64,000 nucleotides of DNA from assembly GCA_035222895.1 (NCBI GenBank), contig JAVYIG010000897.1, positions 248,001 through 312,000 of the forward strand, given 5' to 3'. The translations under genes were made by a program, and so were the position numbers. Positions 39,754 to 53,100 of the stretch are shown piece by piece (the stretch's first letter is position 1; every line of letters starts with the position of its first letter). The notes under the pieces were generated by a model that was not told the origin of the DNA, searched no databases, and saw nothing but the letters and a program-made list of their open reading frames with translations. The DNA comes from Strongylocentrotus droebachiensis. Lineage: Eukaryota > Echinodermata > Echinoidea > Camarodonta > Strongylocentrotidae.

Positions 39754-40370
39754 ATATTAAAGATAAGAGAAAGATTGCCAAAAAGAGAGTAGAGAAGGGC
39801 TAGATTTGCGAAAGAGGAAATCCGCAAACAAAAACGAAAGCTTAGATGAAAGATGAGATAGAGAAAACATTTAAAAGAGTGATAGTTAGAGATAGCACTT
39901 AAGATGAAATAGTGGCGAAATATTGAGTGAAAGGTAGACGTGCAAGAAGGGTAAGAGATTAATATGCCCCCCCCCCCCAAAAAAAAAAAAAAAAAGCAGG
40001 GGCAGAATGAGAAGGAAAAAAGCGTCTAAAGACAAAGAACATTGGATTTATATAACGTATGCAAATGTTAGCTTTGTAATTCTTTAGGAAAATAAATGAC
40101 AGCAATGAAAACTTACAGATACTATAAAAAGCTAATTTTTTAATAGTATGTAGTCGTCGATTTATTTCATCAACTTACTTGTCAATTTATTCATTTATTA
40201 ATATACTGTACTGTATTTGTTGTTGTATTCTTCTAGGTGAAAAATTTCTTTCGCTAGCGAAATGGGATATTGGTGAAAAGGGGTGGAAAATACAGGATAA
40301 TGTGTATTCTAAAAAACGCATAGTAGGCTAAAGCCTTTAATATTCAAAATATAATTATTTCTACTTACCC

Positions 40371-40597
40371 ACCCTCTCTCTCTCTCTTTCTCTCCCCCTC
40401 TCTCTCTCTCTGTCTCTCTCTGTCTACATATATTTCTCTATCTCTCTCTCTCTCTTTCTTTCCCTAGTTACTCCCTCCCTTTTTTGGCACCACTCGTTTT
40501 CCATCCCTTCTATTCCCCCTTTTTTTATTTTGTACATCACACAAGACCTCTACATATCTCCCTCTATTTTTCTATTTTTCTTCGCTCTTCCCTATCT

Positions 40598-40655
<58 letters not shown>
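40371..40655. repeat. CT microsatellites
   Basis: CT runs at 40371-40460 and 40601-40652, separated by pyrimidine-rich DNA. Confidence 0.9.
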
Positions 40656-40656
<1 letters not shown>

Positions 40657-41274
40657 CTCTCGCACCACCTTCCTCTCTTCCTCTTCCTCTTCCTCTTTCT
40701 TTCTTTCTCCAACTGAAAACGTGAAAATAAGGAGCAGCATTGATGTAAAACCCACCTAAAAGGTGGCATGATTTCTCAAATCTATAAACATTAATTTTTG
40801 AGAAATGAATATCAATTTTGATGTCACTAAGGATAGATACCGGTACCAGGAACGTATCAGAAAAGTTCATTAAAAATTGAAATATTCCAATCACTAACTT
40901 ACCCACATACATTCGTTTTCTGCAAGCATGACACCCATTTAATACTACAAGGGTATAATTAAACTACATGCACGAGGAAATAATATCCTAATTAAGCATT
41001 AAATACATAAATGGTGGAATATTTCTCAGTCGTTGAAAGTAAAAAGCCATTTATATACAAATTAAATATCAGCAAGAGCTATTAAAAACGCAGGTTGCTA
41101 TAAATGGTTCATCAATATAATAGAATGCCACTCATCATGGTTCATGTCAACACGGTTCAATATCGATGGAAAATATTGAAGTGATGGCATACCTTTCCAC
41201 ATCAGTATAACAAAATTACTGGCAACTCAAGTTCAATGCATTGCTATTAGCAGAGAGTAGGGGCGTCGGAGCGT

Positions 41275-42135
41275 CTTACAAATTGGCGGGGAGGTACCAC
41301 CAAATGACACTTTCAGAAAAAAGGGGCACCTACAGTGTTAAGGGAAACCTCAAGGCAAAAATATACAATCATTAGACATTGGTATACAAATTGCGATTAC
41401 ATTATCAGGAATGATTTCAATATTTGTTTCTCTTTTTACATGGTCCAATGTACTGCTTAAGAATCATATATTGCAGTTGGATGTGATGGTCTGAATATTC
41501 AAATTGCGAGGGAGCAAAAAATTTAAGATTTGTAAGCATTGCGACTGATTACATCTTGTAAGAAAGATATAAGAACAACCCTGATGGTGTTTTCATTTCA
41601 ATTTCATCATGAAAGACTGAAAGTCCTTTAATAATTATAGAATTATATCAACTATAGCTTTGGGGGGAATTAAAGAAAAAACTGCTCCTAGTCGCTTTAA
41701 GTTAGGGGTACATGTTATGGAGAAAGGAAAAAGGGGGCAATTTATCAGAGGTGAAAAGAGACACAGCACGCACCTGAAAAGAGGCACTCACTATAGATGA
41801 AAACGGGCACCTAATATGAGGATGGAAAAGGGGCACTTATCAGATTTAAATAAGGAGCATTTAACATAGGTGACAAGGCGTATTTATGAGATGGGGAAGG
41901 GGTTCTTATCAAAACAGAAAAGAGGCACTTATTAGAAAGGAAAAGGAGGCACGTGTAAAAATAAAAGGGACACCTATGAGAGGTAAAAGGGGGCACTTGC
42001 CAAAAAAGGGGGAACCTCATAGACTTGAATAGGTGCAATTATCAGAGGTGAAGAAGGCACTTATCATAGGTGGTAGGGTGCACTTATATAATGCGGAACG
42101 GGTATTTTTAGGGTACTTGAAGACGTGTGGGGGCA
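41275..42135. repeat. Decayed minisatellite, GGGGCACTTATCA-type units
   Basis: More than ten degenerate units of roughly 30 bases carry words such as AAAAGGGGCACTTATCAGA, GAGGCACTTATTAGA, GGGCACCTA and GAAGGCACTTATCATAGG. Spacing varies. The array ends near GGGGGCACTGTGCTCCC. Confidence 0.75.
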
Positions 42136-43234
42136 CTGTGCTCCCTGCAACCCCCGTCGGAGGGCGCTGCCCATGTCAATTTAGTAGAGAGAAATAGAGA
42201 GAAGAAAAGGTCGAGAACACTTGGGCATAAAAAAGAACAGGAATACTTAGTCATTACCGAAATTAGTTAATGTACATGTGTAAGTCATAGGTGTCTTTCG
42301 TCTTTTAGTGTACACCGTCTTGAAATTGTGTACTATTCCGCGAACCAAATAAAAAATAGTGATGAGTTCAACACGTCTGCGGGTGTAATTGATGTTTGTT
42401 AAAATTAATTTCTTGAGTTTTCCCGGTGGTTGGGCACGAAGTGGTTGGCAAGACGTGGTTATGCCGGGGACTCTGCCCTGTCATCACGGAGTAATGGGCT
42501 ATCTAAACGTGTGTCGAGGGCCACTTGATAACGGCACAATTAGATTGTAGATAAAATGAATATAATAAGGTTATCAATTACTCATGTCGTTATGTCATTT
42601 TGCTAGGTGATGACTGAAGAGGCAAGGGTGGATGGCTCGGAGACCAGTCAGCCATTATCATTTTCATCATCTACAGGGGTTACACAGGCACTTCCATATT
42701 TTCCCCAGAGTAATACAATTTTCAATTTTCATTGACGTATGTATGATAAAGAAATTCACCAAACACACCGGCTGGGTTTATCATTTTTGCATTCATTACA
42801 AAAACTAGTCAAAAATAGTTAAACATTATCTTTACATGCTTATCTAATTGCTTAATATCTATGTCTTATAATTAGAATACGTGTATATTCCATTTATAAT
42901 CATATATGCAATTTATAATCCATATTTTCTCCATAATTCCTCCATATCTATTCCACCATTATCTACATATCTCTATGCCCTGCATATAGGCCTCTCTCGT
43001 TCTTCAGTTCATTACCCGTCATCTATTCATAATTTTCATCAGCTTTTTTTGTTCTCTACACTTTTAATATATCTCCCATTTTCCCTCTTCGCACATAATC
43101 AACCAATCAAGTCCCTCGCTCTTATCACAACTGTCTTGCATCCCTCTTCACGCCCATCTTCCTGCCATCCTGTATATCACATCTCTCTCTCTCTCTCTCT
43201 CTCTCTCTTATCCACAGGTTTTTTGTCCTCATGG

Positions 43235-43271
<37 letters not shown>

Positions 43272-43858
43272 TCTCTCTCCATCTCGCTCTCTATCTATCT
43301 ATCTATCTGTAATTTGTTTTTATTCAAAATTCATCAACACTCATGAACACTCGTAAAATTTCTACCTTTAAAATGGCTTTTATTGCAATGAGCAAATACA
43401 AGTAAATCGTCAACATGAGCGATGTTACATCCTGGACACAGATACAGCATAGAGCTAGAACATTTCTCTGGATACAAATAATGTTCATTATCAGAGCAAA
43501 ATATGAATTCATCTTTTAACATTACCGTTCCTTAATTCTGAACTACTTCAAAACAATGCAATAAATAAACGTATACATAATTGGGTGCTTTTTTAACAGA
43601 GTACCCAAATTAATATGATATATGTATCATCTTCACAAAAGGCAAAAATAACTGAATGCCCATTTTAAACTTGTATCAAGAAGTAAGATAGCACTGGGAG
43701 TAAATAGCACCCACATGTATAGCACCTACAAAAAGAAAACTAAGATTTTGAAAAGGCCCCAAATACCTTGACTTGGTCTTGAAATTCAACTTGAACATCA
43801 AGAGTAATATCAACGACAGCTTTGTTCATATTGCTTGGAAAGCCATCCCATAGAATGC
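42136..43858. other. Intergenic DNA with CT microsatellites
   Basis: CT repeats at about 43179-43208 and 43238-43310 (ending in CTAT repeats). No gene or element ends recognised elsewhere. Confidence 0.55.
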
Positions 43859-44429
43859 TTAAAGGAATAGTTGAGTTCTGTTGCAGAGGGCGCTACACAA
43901 AATAGATTTTTTTTTTGTGAGATAATGAAAAACTGAGTGTCAAATTTGAAAGAACATACAATTTAAATGACAAAATCATCTTTGTTTGTTCAAAATTGGT
44001 TCAGAGACGGCCGAAATACCCATAAATATAAAGATTTCTAATACTTGTGTACTACCACAAATATTAGATAATTTGAAAAGGCCGTTGAAAAAACGAAAAA
44101 GAGCTTTTTACGTTGCATTTCAGCCAATGCCGATGTTGGCTTTTTTGTCGCCATTTTCGTGTTGGTTATATTACGCACAACCAGCCGGCCCATGTATTGT
44201 TATTTTTAATTAAATAATTAATTAACGGTCACTGTATTTTTTTAAAAGTGAAGCTGAATTGGTATGATCGTATTGGCTAAATTTCACACATTTTGGGGTC
44301 TAAAATTACTTTCATAGCAATTTTAGGTTTTAAAAGGGCACTAGAAATGTCATAGATAAGAATAAGAGCAATAACCATGCGCATTGAAGGCATTTGCGGT
44401 CTGAAAACAGAACTCGACTATCCCTTTAA
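43859..44429. mobile_element. TTAA-flanked MITE, family B
   Basis: 571 bp bounded by TTAA. The ends are imperfect inverted repeats, AGGAATAGTTGAGTTCTG at the left and AGGGATAGTCGAGTTCTG read inward from the right. No transposase. It shares TTAA targets and AGG termini with family A, but not its interior. Confidence 0.8.
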
Positions 44430-45329
44430 AAGGTATAATACTTTTGCCTGAGTTCTGGTCTAGGACTCACCCAGCAAACCATTTGATTCACAGTCTTGAA
44501 TATGTACTTGACTTGGACCACACTTCTACAAGGTTGAGGGTGAATACTGGTAATCAGTAGGTAATCAAAAAGCTAGCCAAAATCTAATTAGGCATATTTA
44601 TTTTATTCGACCTGAAAGGAAATATAAGGCCTACACATGGAAACAGCTGTAAAGTTTGTTTCCTTCACAAACTGAACGCAGATGAGTACATAATTAGGAC
44701 CACCTGTTCATCAACGAAATAAATGTTTATTGAACTTTGTTTTAAATCCTTTCCAAACATGTATGGCGTGGCTTTCAAGTAAAATACATTTGTCATATTC
44801 ATAGGATAAACTGAATCGATAAACATTTCTTTTATATTGTGACATTTGTAATTTGTTATACCTCCATAATACTTCAGCCATGATGTGTCTTAAAATGAAA
44901 TTAAAAGGCGTGTCATGTCCAATTCTGACTACACATACATACATGCCAACATTTGAAAATCAGAAATCTGTACAAATTATGCTATTTAAAAAAAAAAGAG
45001 GAACAATCCTAACTCTCCTATTCAATACTACAGACAAATTTGTACAGGAAGAGGAACACCTGCATTAAAATGATAATTATCTTCTCTCTTTAATCTGAAC
45101 AGTTGGCATGTATGCACATAACACAATAAAGCCAGGTATGTATTACTGTGAGAATTGCCTTTCACATAAAAAAATTTACAGTAACTTATCTCTCACTGTG
45201 TCATTCAAGTTTAAACAGGTATGGTTGATTGATACTTGGAAGACTAATTTTGCATTTCTCATTGTTTTTCAATGTGCTTCTAGGTGACAAAAGTGACAAT
45301 CGGATATAAGGCCATTTGTCCTCAGGGGG
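44430..45329. other. AT-rich DNA, nothing identified
   Basis: Short overlapping frames without family resemblance. It may be the distal 3' end of the TDP1 transcription unit. Confidence 0.4.
45089..45094 (-). terminator. Candidate TDP1 polyadenylation signal ATTAAA
   Basis: Reading the minus strand from the TDP1 stop codon, this is an ATTAAA about 1.1 kb downstream. The first AATAAA is further on, at 44731-44726. Either would place the minisatellite-like array at 45330-46140 inside the TDP1 3' untranslated region. This is inference from motifs only. Confidence 0.3.
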
Positions 45330-46140
45330 TAATTGTCCTAGAACCGGCCAGAGGTAAGTGACCATAATGGTGAATAACCTCAACTATTGGCCAGAAGTGA
45401 CCATTATGGTACCATGCCTATCGATCAGGATTCAGTGACCATAGTATTTTCGATTGGCCAGGGGTAAGTGACCATAATGATACGTTACCTAATGGCAGGT
45501 TGTATGTGACCATAATGGTTCCTTAACTATTGGCTAGGGGTAAGTGACGATAATGGTACCTTACCTAACAGCCTAGTGTATGTGACCACACTGATTCCTT
45601 AACTATTGACCAGGAGTAAGTGATTATAATGGTAGTATGACTACTGGTCAAGGGTAAGTGACCACTGCAATACCTTGACCAATGGACAGGGAAATACTAC
45701 AATGGTACCTTAACCTGTTGGCTATTCTCAATTATCTTATCCATATTGGCTTAATACAAGGATCAACTGGTTCCAGTAGACAATGGGTACTGTTACAATT
45801 GGATCAAGTGACTACAACACTCTTTTGACCATTAGCCATACATACCTAAGTGATCCTTGACCAGGATCAAGTGACCATAATGATATCTTGACAATGGGCA
45901 ATTTACAATTATAGTACCTTGACTAATGGCCCAGAGAAAGTGACTTTAATGATATATTGACTATTTGCTAGGGGTAAGTGACCAATGTGTACCTTTACAA
46001 TTGGTTTTAGTGACACTAGAACAGGGTAGTTCCTGTATTAAGTATATGGAAAATACAAGAATTGAGTAGTTATCAGGTTAACCCAATGGTACCATGAAGC
46101 CATTGGGTAAAGGGTCAATGCAAGTGACTACATCAGTTTC
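45330..46140. repeat. Decayed minisatellite with GGTAAGTGACCATAATGG-type units
   Basis: About a dozen degenerate units of 50-65 bases repeat the words GGTAAGTGACCATAATGG, TACCTTAACTATTGG and CTATTGGCCAGG. It ends about 50 bases downstream of the TDP1 stop codon, so on the minus strand it likely sits in the 3' untranslated region. On the plus strand each unit carries a donor-like GGTAAGT. Confidence 0.85.
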
Positions 46141-46192
46141 TTGATCATTAGCTTTGGGATCTAAAGAGACCATGAACTCCATCGCGCTGCTA

Positions 46193-46272
46193 TCATCTTC
46201 TTCCAGGTACCCAAGCGTTACCATGGGAATCAGGTTTGTCTGTGTAAGGGATATCCCAGATCCAGGGCCGAT
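46193..46272 (-). CDS. TDP1: TDP1 last coding exon ([10 protein letters not shown], stop)
   Basis: 80-nt minus-strand exon, acceptor TGTTTCAG. It encodes [20 protein letters not shown] then VPGRR and TGA at 46195-46193. It aligns with human DRPWIWNIPY and GNMWVPS at the enzyme's C-terminus. Confidence 0.95.
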
Positions 46273-48146
46273 CTGAAACAGAGAAAGAACAGAAGCATTG
46301 GTTTTAGCAGATATTTAAGAGGATTGAGGACAAAAGTCAATGTTTTCCTTTTTTCAAAGATGTTTATAATGCCTTTAGTAGATAATCCATATTATTAATT
46401 TTATGCTACAGCTTTTATGGTGTCTAAGCCGTTATGTTGAAGAGTTGTCTGTCCATATTAATTTTTGTTCTCAAGATAAATTGAGAAAATGTTGAAGATA
46501 TCTGAACAAATCTAGGTATGTTCTAGCATGGAATGAAGAATAGAAATTTACATAGAGGCATATTGGATACAAATCTAGTATTTACCTAGTATTCCTTTAA
46601 CTGTTTAATTATTTATATGCCACATCAAATAGTCTCCCAGTGCAGTATTGCATTTATCATGGGTTAGATATACCAAAGACTTCAAGATTATTAAACTGAT
46701 TCCAGTCCATGGGTAATTTTGTAAAGCCACTGTGTTTCAGAAGGCAATCCTTCCATCGATTGGTGCCTGTTGTTTTGTGCAAACGACCACACATCATATA
46801 GAGAGGTGAAGAGAGCAACTGAAGTGCTAATGAGAGCGATTAGGGAGGGAATTGATATCTTGAATTTTGTTAAAAGTATTCTCCTGAAAACAATTTTTTT
46901 GATTGTGATACAAAGAAAGTTTGTTTTATGGAATAACTACCAATCAGATGAACCTCTTCAAGGAGGAGGCGCGATAGCTCAGTCAGTAGAGCAGTGGTCT
47001 TGTAATCCGGTAACCCGGGTTCGAAACCAAGGCGATACGCTAGTGCCCTTTGGTAAGGCATTAATCCTCATTACCAAGTCTCTCAGAGAGGACCAAAAGC
47101 CGACGGTCCTCTGGTTGCTTACTTACAAGCATTTATGCTTTCTTAGCAGTCATTCAACTTACCTGTTTTAGAATAGGGTGTGAGAGGAACGTCCCAAGGA
47201 AGAGAGAATTCTTTCTGGCCACGCCCCTCCGTCAGGGGGAATGTCTTCCTACTCTTATCCTGCAAGAAGTAATATGGAATGCTAAATACACATTGAGATT
47301 CTATTTCTAATCAAATAAGCACATTCCTGACAAAAAAACGAAGAACAACCAAGAAACAACAACAAAACAACAAAAGACAACAACAGATAAAGGGAGATAG
47401 ACTAAATGATTGCACAGCAAATCAAACTATTTAAGTCTGCATGTTTTGATGAGAAATGTAGAGGGAAAGCATGGCTGTTCACTCTTATTACATACCATAT
47501 TATAAATAAACACATTATACGATGAACTATTATTAAGTCTCAAGATCTGTGAATGACTCTGCAAGTGGAAGACTAAGCTAGCTTGCGAAAAATCTATCAA
47601 GATTTAAACAGAGTAACAACAGTGGAATATAATATGGCGAATGTAACCTGCTTTATGACAGGAAGAAAGGACGAAAATGAAGTGATTTTAATAAATGAAG
47701 CCTCAGTGGTTGTCAGAAGTGATATGATTAATTACATCATGGCTGCCAAAGGAGTGGAATAAGCAGATTGCGTTGTGTGTGACCACACATCCAATGACAA
47801 ATTTAAAATTGAATTTACAAAAGCACCCATAAGATTTACGGTTAATCAAATATTTCACTTCATCGCTTAGGAATCGGAAGAAAATGGATATATAACAATG
47901 ATTAAATCGTGCATACATGATATAATAGCTAGTGCAAAGACATCTATACTTGAAGGATTGTGAGACTGTGTGGTTTTAATTACAACAAAATATTGAGAGA
48001 GAAGGAATTCATCATGATGGGAGCAAAAAAGGAGCAGAAACAAAAAGATCATTTAAAAAAACTAGAAATATAGAATGGGATAAATGGTGGAAGATGATGA
48101 GAGAGCTACAGGGAAAGAAATTGGGATGAGAACACACACATGTAGA

Positions 48147-48191
<45 letters not shown>

Positions 48192-48384
48192 GGCGGAGGA
48201 GAGAGGGGAAGTGTCACATCAAAATGGAAGGGGATAAATATATAAATATAAAATAGGGAGAAGTGGCAATAAAATATAGAAATATAAAAGAATACAATTA
48301 AAGATAAGAATGACAAAATTTATTGCTGTGAAAGAAAGGGAATAAAAGAAGCAAGTAAGAGATGAGAGAGATAGATAGATAGAT

Positions 48385-48437
<53 letters not shown>

Positions 48438-50099
48438 ATAGAGACCAAGGATATAACTTGTGAAAGAAACAAACACAAGAGGAAAATGACAGAAAGATTG
48501 ATGACTGGCCATTGAACATGACTTTTCACCCTTTTGTAATGAAATGGATAGACCCTATCACAAACTATTACATCTAACACTGTCAACATATGTACAATTG
48601 GTCTTGTCTAACGCAATTACAAACTCCCTAATTTGATTACTATGAAACCCCCAGCACCTAAATGTGTGTACAGTACTTTTCTTTTACAAGCAATATTTCA
48701 CTGCATGCCTTGAATAAGGTAAACTACCATTAAATCATCAAAACCCCAAATGGACAGTTTATTTTGTTCTTTCAATCACAGGTTTGAAAAGCAAGCTCTG
48801 ATATAATACACTTTTGCTAACGGAAGTAAAGGCATGACAGGTTTGTATAGTAATAGTAAGGGAAAGACAACTGAGTCAATATAATAGGGTGTATTTACCT
48901 TATAAGTGGGGCACATTTGCTGCCAGTTCTGCTACAATCTTCCAATAAATCATTTCTAATTTCCACACCGGTTTGACATGAAAATTTGTAAAATACATGC
49001 ACTTAGAGCGGGGAGAAAGGGGGCAGATCTAAGCTGTAATTGTTTCATTGGATTCGCAAACACTCGTAATATGACAGCTCTTTGTGCTTATGCACAGGAA
49101 TCATTTCATTTCACTATTTTGAGTTAAACAAGAGAAATAATCAGATAAACCACGACATGTTTGCTTCGTTTCTTGATGGCCATGTCTTGTACTTCTCTTT
49201 TCTTTTCAATGGATGAATAAAGTTGGTGACTAAAGGTATTTTACATCAATAGGCAGAAACAGGCTCCAATTGATTTTTATGAAAAGCAAGGCATTTGTCA
49301 TCACAGTCACTGCGCTTGATTTTTTCTGAGAGGACAAACTGATTTGGTCTTTTAAGAAACTTTTACAATTATCTATTGAAATCAAACAAACTGCTTTGAT
49401 ATTAATCACATAACATGTCATTCTTAACCATTAAAACTATGGACTGAAAGACATAATTTCATTTATTGGTTTATTCTTGAAATCTGAGTGCATTTCAAAC
49501 CTTTCTAGTGAAGAAAAAAAAAAGGAAAGAATAAAAGATTGGCAATATTATGCACATGTCAAAAATGTAAGATATGCTGAAAGAATGAGGAATGACTAAT
49601 ACATTTGAAAGAATAGAAACATTTGAAGGATAAAAAAAGAATGGATAAAAGGGTGAAAGATATTCTGAAATAATGGAAATATGATAAATACGCTTTAAGG
49701 CAGATATAATCAATGATAAGTGATGTAATGAAAAATGATCTTATGTAAAAATGGAAGATGACATTAAGGATAAAGAAAGAATACTTATAATGAGAGAGTG
49801 AATGTACACCTGTCTAACCAACCCTTTCCGGACCCTTTCTACATATCAATATTCGCTTAGTTACAAGATTTCACAATTTTAAAATTGAAGCGTATTAATC
49901 TTAATACCTATGCAAAGAGATAAATAGATATCGAAGAGAATAATGGCTTAGTATCTCTCTCATCTTCCTATTTCCATTTTTATATTCTATGAACTGTCAT
50001 GCATATTCATATAACTGTTTAATTTCCTCACATGTTCTCTTTCCCCTCCTTTCCTCACATATTTCTCTTTCCCTACTTACTTAGGTATTCTCTTTCCTA

Positions 50100-50132
<33 letters not shown>

Positions 50133-53100
50133 ACTTCCTTCTATCTACCTCTCTATCATGAATAATACCAATCTCAACACATTGCAGCAAAACTTTGCTG
50201 TTACTGCTTTTACAAATATAATATATTTGATGAAAATAAGATGGCATCAGGATGCATAATTCAAACTGTAAATTGCACAACTTTTTTCTATATATTTTTT
50301 TCAATACTAATTATTGATATTTTGTGAAATCAAAAATCTAAATTTAACAACATAATAAAAAAAACACTCTATCAATTTTATATACCAATCTTATTTATGA
50401 CAAGATGAATGCAACTGTGACCCTAATATGCCTCCTCCTATATGCATTTTCATTGATCAATGATCCTGGGACCTTTAGCATCTGACCTCACAAACTCAAA
50501 CTCTTTTCACTTAATCTTGTCATACTCATACATACTTGAGCCATGTGTTTCAACGGTTCTTGAGTTATCGTGGTAAAGAAAAGCGGAATGGATGGACAAC
50601 CCACAAAATAATGCCTCTGGCAACACCTTTAATTTGGTGGTGGACGGAGGCATACAAATTATATCATTTTAGCTTCAAAGCTGCCAAAGTTGACATTGTT
50701 TTCTCTAAGGTATCCAGTGGTGTCAATAAGTCACTAAGCGAGCCAGTCCTTCAAAAGGATGTGCAAGATGAGCCGAGGACAAGGTCTCCTAAAGTACCCA
50801 GAAACATTTTGACTTAAGAGTTACCAGATGAGCAAAGAAAGGTCAAAGTTTCATCAGTCAGTACAGACATCGACCCAGTTTTAGAAGAAAGACTGGAAGC
50901 TGCAACTGCAACTTCAGAAGAAGATGTTGTAGATCAAGTCTTGATCGAAACTCTGTCTGAGAGACCGGATGAATCACCAACAAACCCTGCAGGGATTTCA
51001 AATCTCACAGACATCACAGTGATAATGTATACTTATGTTTAGACACACTATTATTACGAGATAAGGATTTGTTTTCAATTTTTTTTTTTATGTATGATTT
51101 TCTTGATGACTTGATTTTGGGGATTTTTTTTACTTGCTGAGTTTACATTTACATTTGAAATTTAATCTGTATTCTTTTTGGTATATCATGTTTACTTTTC
51201 ACCAGGTAATGATGTTTTCATGTATTATGTATGTCTTTATATGTATTTTTATGTTATGCAGGGCTCCCAAGTATAACAGTATTTTAACTATTGATGGGGC
51301 TACCCTGTGGAAATAAAACGAAATAAATAAGTAAATAAATAAATGATCAAGACCCTTACAAACAATCCTACAACTTCAACTCAAGAAAGTACCTCTGTAA
51401 TGACTGTGAGAGATCATTGTGTAGAGGCATCTACTTCTACAGCAAGAGTGCCAGATGGACACTTAAGGTCAGGAGATAAGGAGGTTATCTGGAATGCAGG
51501 ATCTAGAGATGAATCCTGCAAAGCCAAGGGTTGGGCAGTGAAGACAGACCGTATCACCCAACGGCTGATGAAATCAAATCATCTTCGGCATAGGGGGTCG
51601 AGGGGAAATCAGAAAAAGTGAGACTCTGTCCTTTCAAAACATTCTTGCGATATCCCTGATCAGTTTATGCTTGTCACATGGAACAATATTCTGTTATTAC
51701 TGCACACGGTGGAAGAGCAAGGACTTAATCACCTATGGTAACTGCGGTGAAGATGCGTTCACCTAGGATCGATTCTGCAGCTAGAGAAAGTGCTTCAAAA
51801 AGGTTGAAAAACATTCAAAGTCACATTTCCATGAGGAGGCAGTAACAAAAGTTGGCTTTTTATGACGATCCTAAGATGGATGTATTGATAGCATTAAAAC
51901 ACAATCTTCAAAAGACACAGGCAACACGTCACTTGATGCTCATGAAGCAGATTAGCAGTTTGAGGTACCTGGCAAGACCGTGTATTTAAAGACACTCCAA
52001 GCTAGAAGGTAACCTTCAACAGATTTGACTGATGAGAGCCTAGGACGTCCCTGGTTTGAAAGACTGTGTTCAAGAGGGACTATACCTAGGTCATGGAGTC
52101 ATCAATGAACTACTGGAAATAATGGGAAATAGTGTTCTTCGAACATGTTCGGCGATCTCAGCTTTTTTGGATTATAGCTGATGAGTCAGGAGATATTAGT
52201 AATAAGGAACGGCTAACATGTGTCTTGAAGTGGGTGAATCTCAACGATATGTCGGTGGACTAGGATTTTATCGGCTTGTACGAACTAGAAAAGACAGACG
52301 CACAAATGGTACTATCTGCTCTGAAAGATATCTGAACCTGTTGCAACCTGAAACATGTGGCAAGGGTATGACAGCGCTGCCACAAAAGCTGCCACAAGAG
52401 TGGAATGGCTGTACATCTGCGAGAGCAGTGTCTGTCTGCTCTCTTTCTACATAGGGCACACAGTGTGTGCGGGCAAGCACTGAATCCAATGACCGGGGTA
52501 ATAGTATATTTGTAAACCGCTTAGAGATATTTGTATTAAGCGATATATAAAAATTAAATATTATTATTATAGTGCGAACCATAACCTTGATTTGGCCCTG
52601 CAAGATATGGTAAGGGAGAGCAAATTGCTGAGGAACGCTCTAGTGTGCGTACAGGAGTAAGCAGTTTTCATCGAGGCATCACCCAAACGACTGGCACAGT
52701 GCCGTAAAATCGCTGCAGACTTTACAGAGGCAGAAGAACTCCACAAACTGTGTCCGACGAGATGAACAGATATAGTGCCACCATATTGAGCTGCTGCAGT
52801 GATTTTTAGTGATTCTAAATTTCATTTTTGTAATACTATTTTATGGCTTTTATTCCTCTGTTTGAAGGATCTCAGTTCTTTCTCTGCACTACATGGAGTC
52901 ATTTTAGCTATCTCATCTACGGGTTTTCGTCAATTTTCACCATGTTTTGGACCTCTGTACTTTTCGTTTCTGCACTGTCATTGCGTGGATTTCTGTGCTT
53001 AGCACCACACATACAAAGTGAACGTGAGTACTGCATACCATCGACTGTGACTTTGACTTTGTACATGTTGAATGACAAAGTGAACTCGTACCCCTGTACA

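Larger units (their letters stand above)
36477..41269. other. Intergenic DNA after Vsx, microsatellites only
   Basis: No gene recognised. It holds GA repeats at 38104-38177 and 39666-39750, C and A runs at 39967-39995, CT repeats at 40371-40460 and 40597-40655, and otherwise AT-rich DNA. Ser/Leu- and Arg/Glu-rich open frames here are repeat artefacts. Confidence 0.6.
47260..50530. other. TDP1 long intron, unique and microsatellite DNA
   Basis: GA repeats at 48147-48190 and 48361-48436 and CT repeats at 50100-50132 stand out. No exon or transposon ends recognised in the rest. Confidence 0.55.

Noticed and set aside
42881-43312. 143-codon open frame with Ser-Leu repeats
   Set aside because: Pyrimidine-rich DNA and CT repeats produce it; there is no family resemblance.
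45330-46140. CRISPR-like array or row of small exons
   Set aside because: The units are degenerate and unevenly spaced in a eukaryotic genome. The GGTAAGT words lack acceptors and coding frames.
46963-47040. tRNA gene
   Set aside because: A and B boxes are present but the sequence continues into a SINE body shared with 61449-61682; no complete cloverleaf acceptor stem is evident.
50536-50817. 93-codon open frame as a possible gene or hAT N-terminus
   Set aside because: No conserved zinc-finger or other motif; position next to the hAT region is the only argument.
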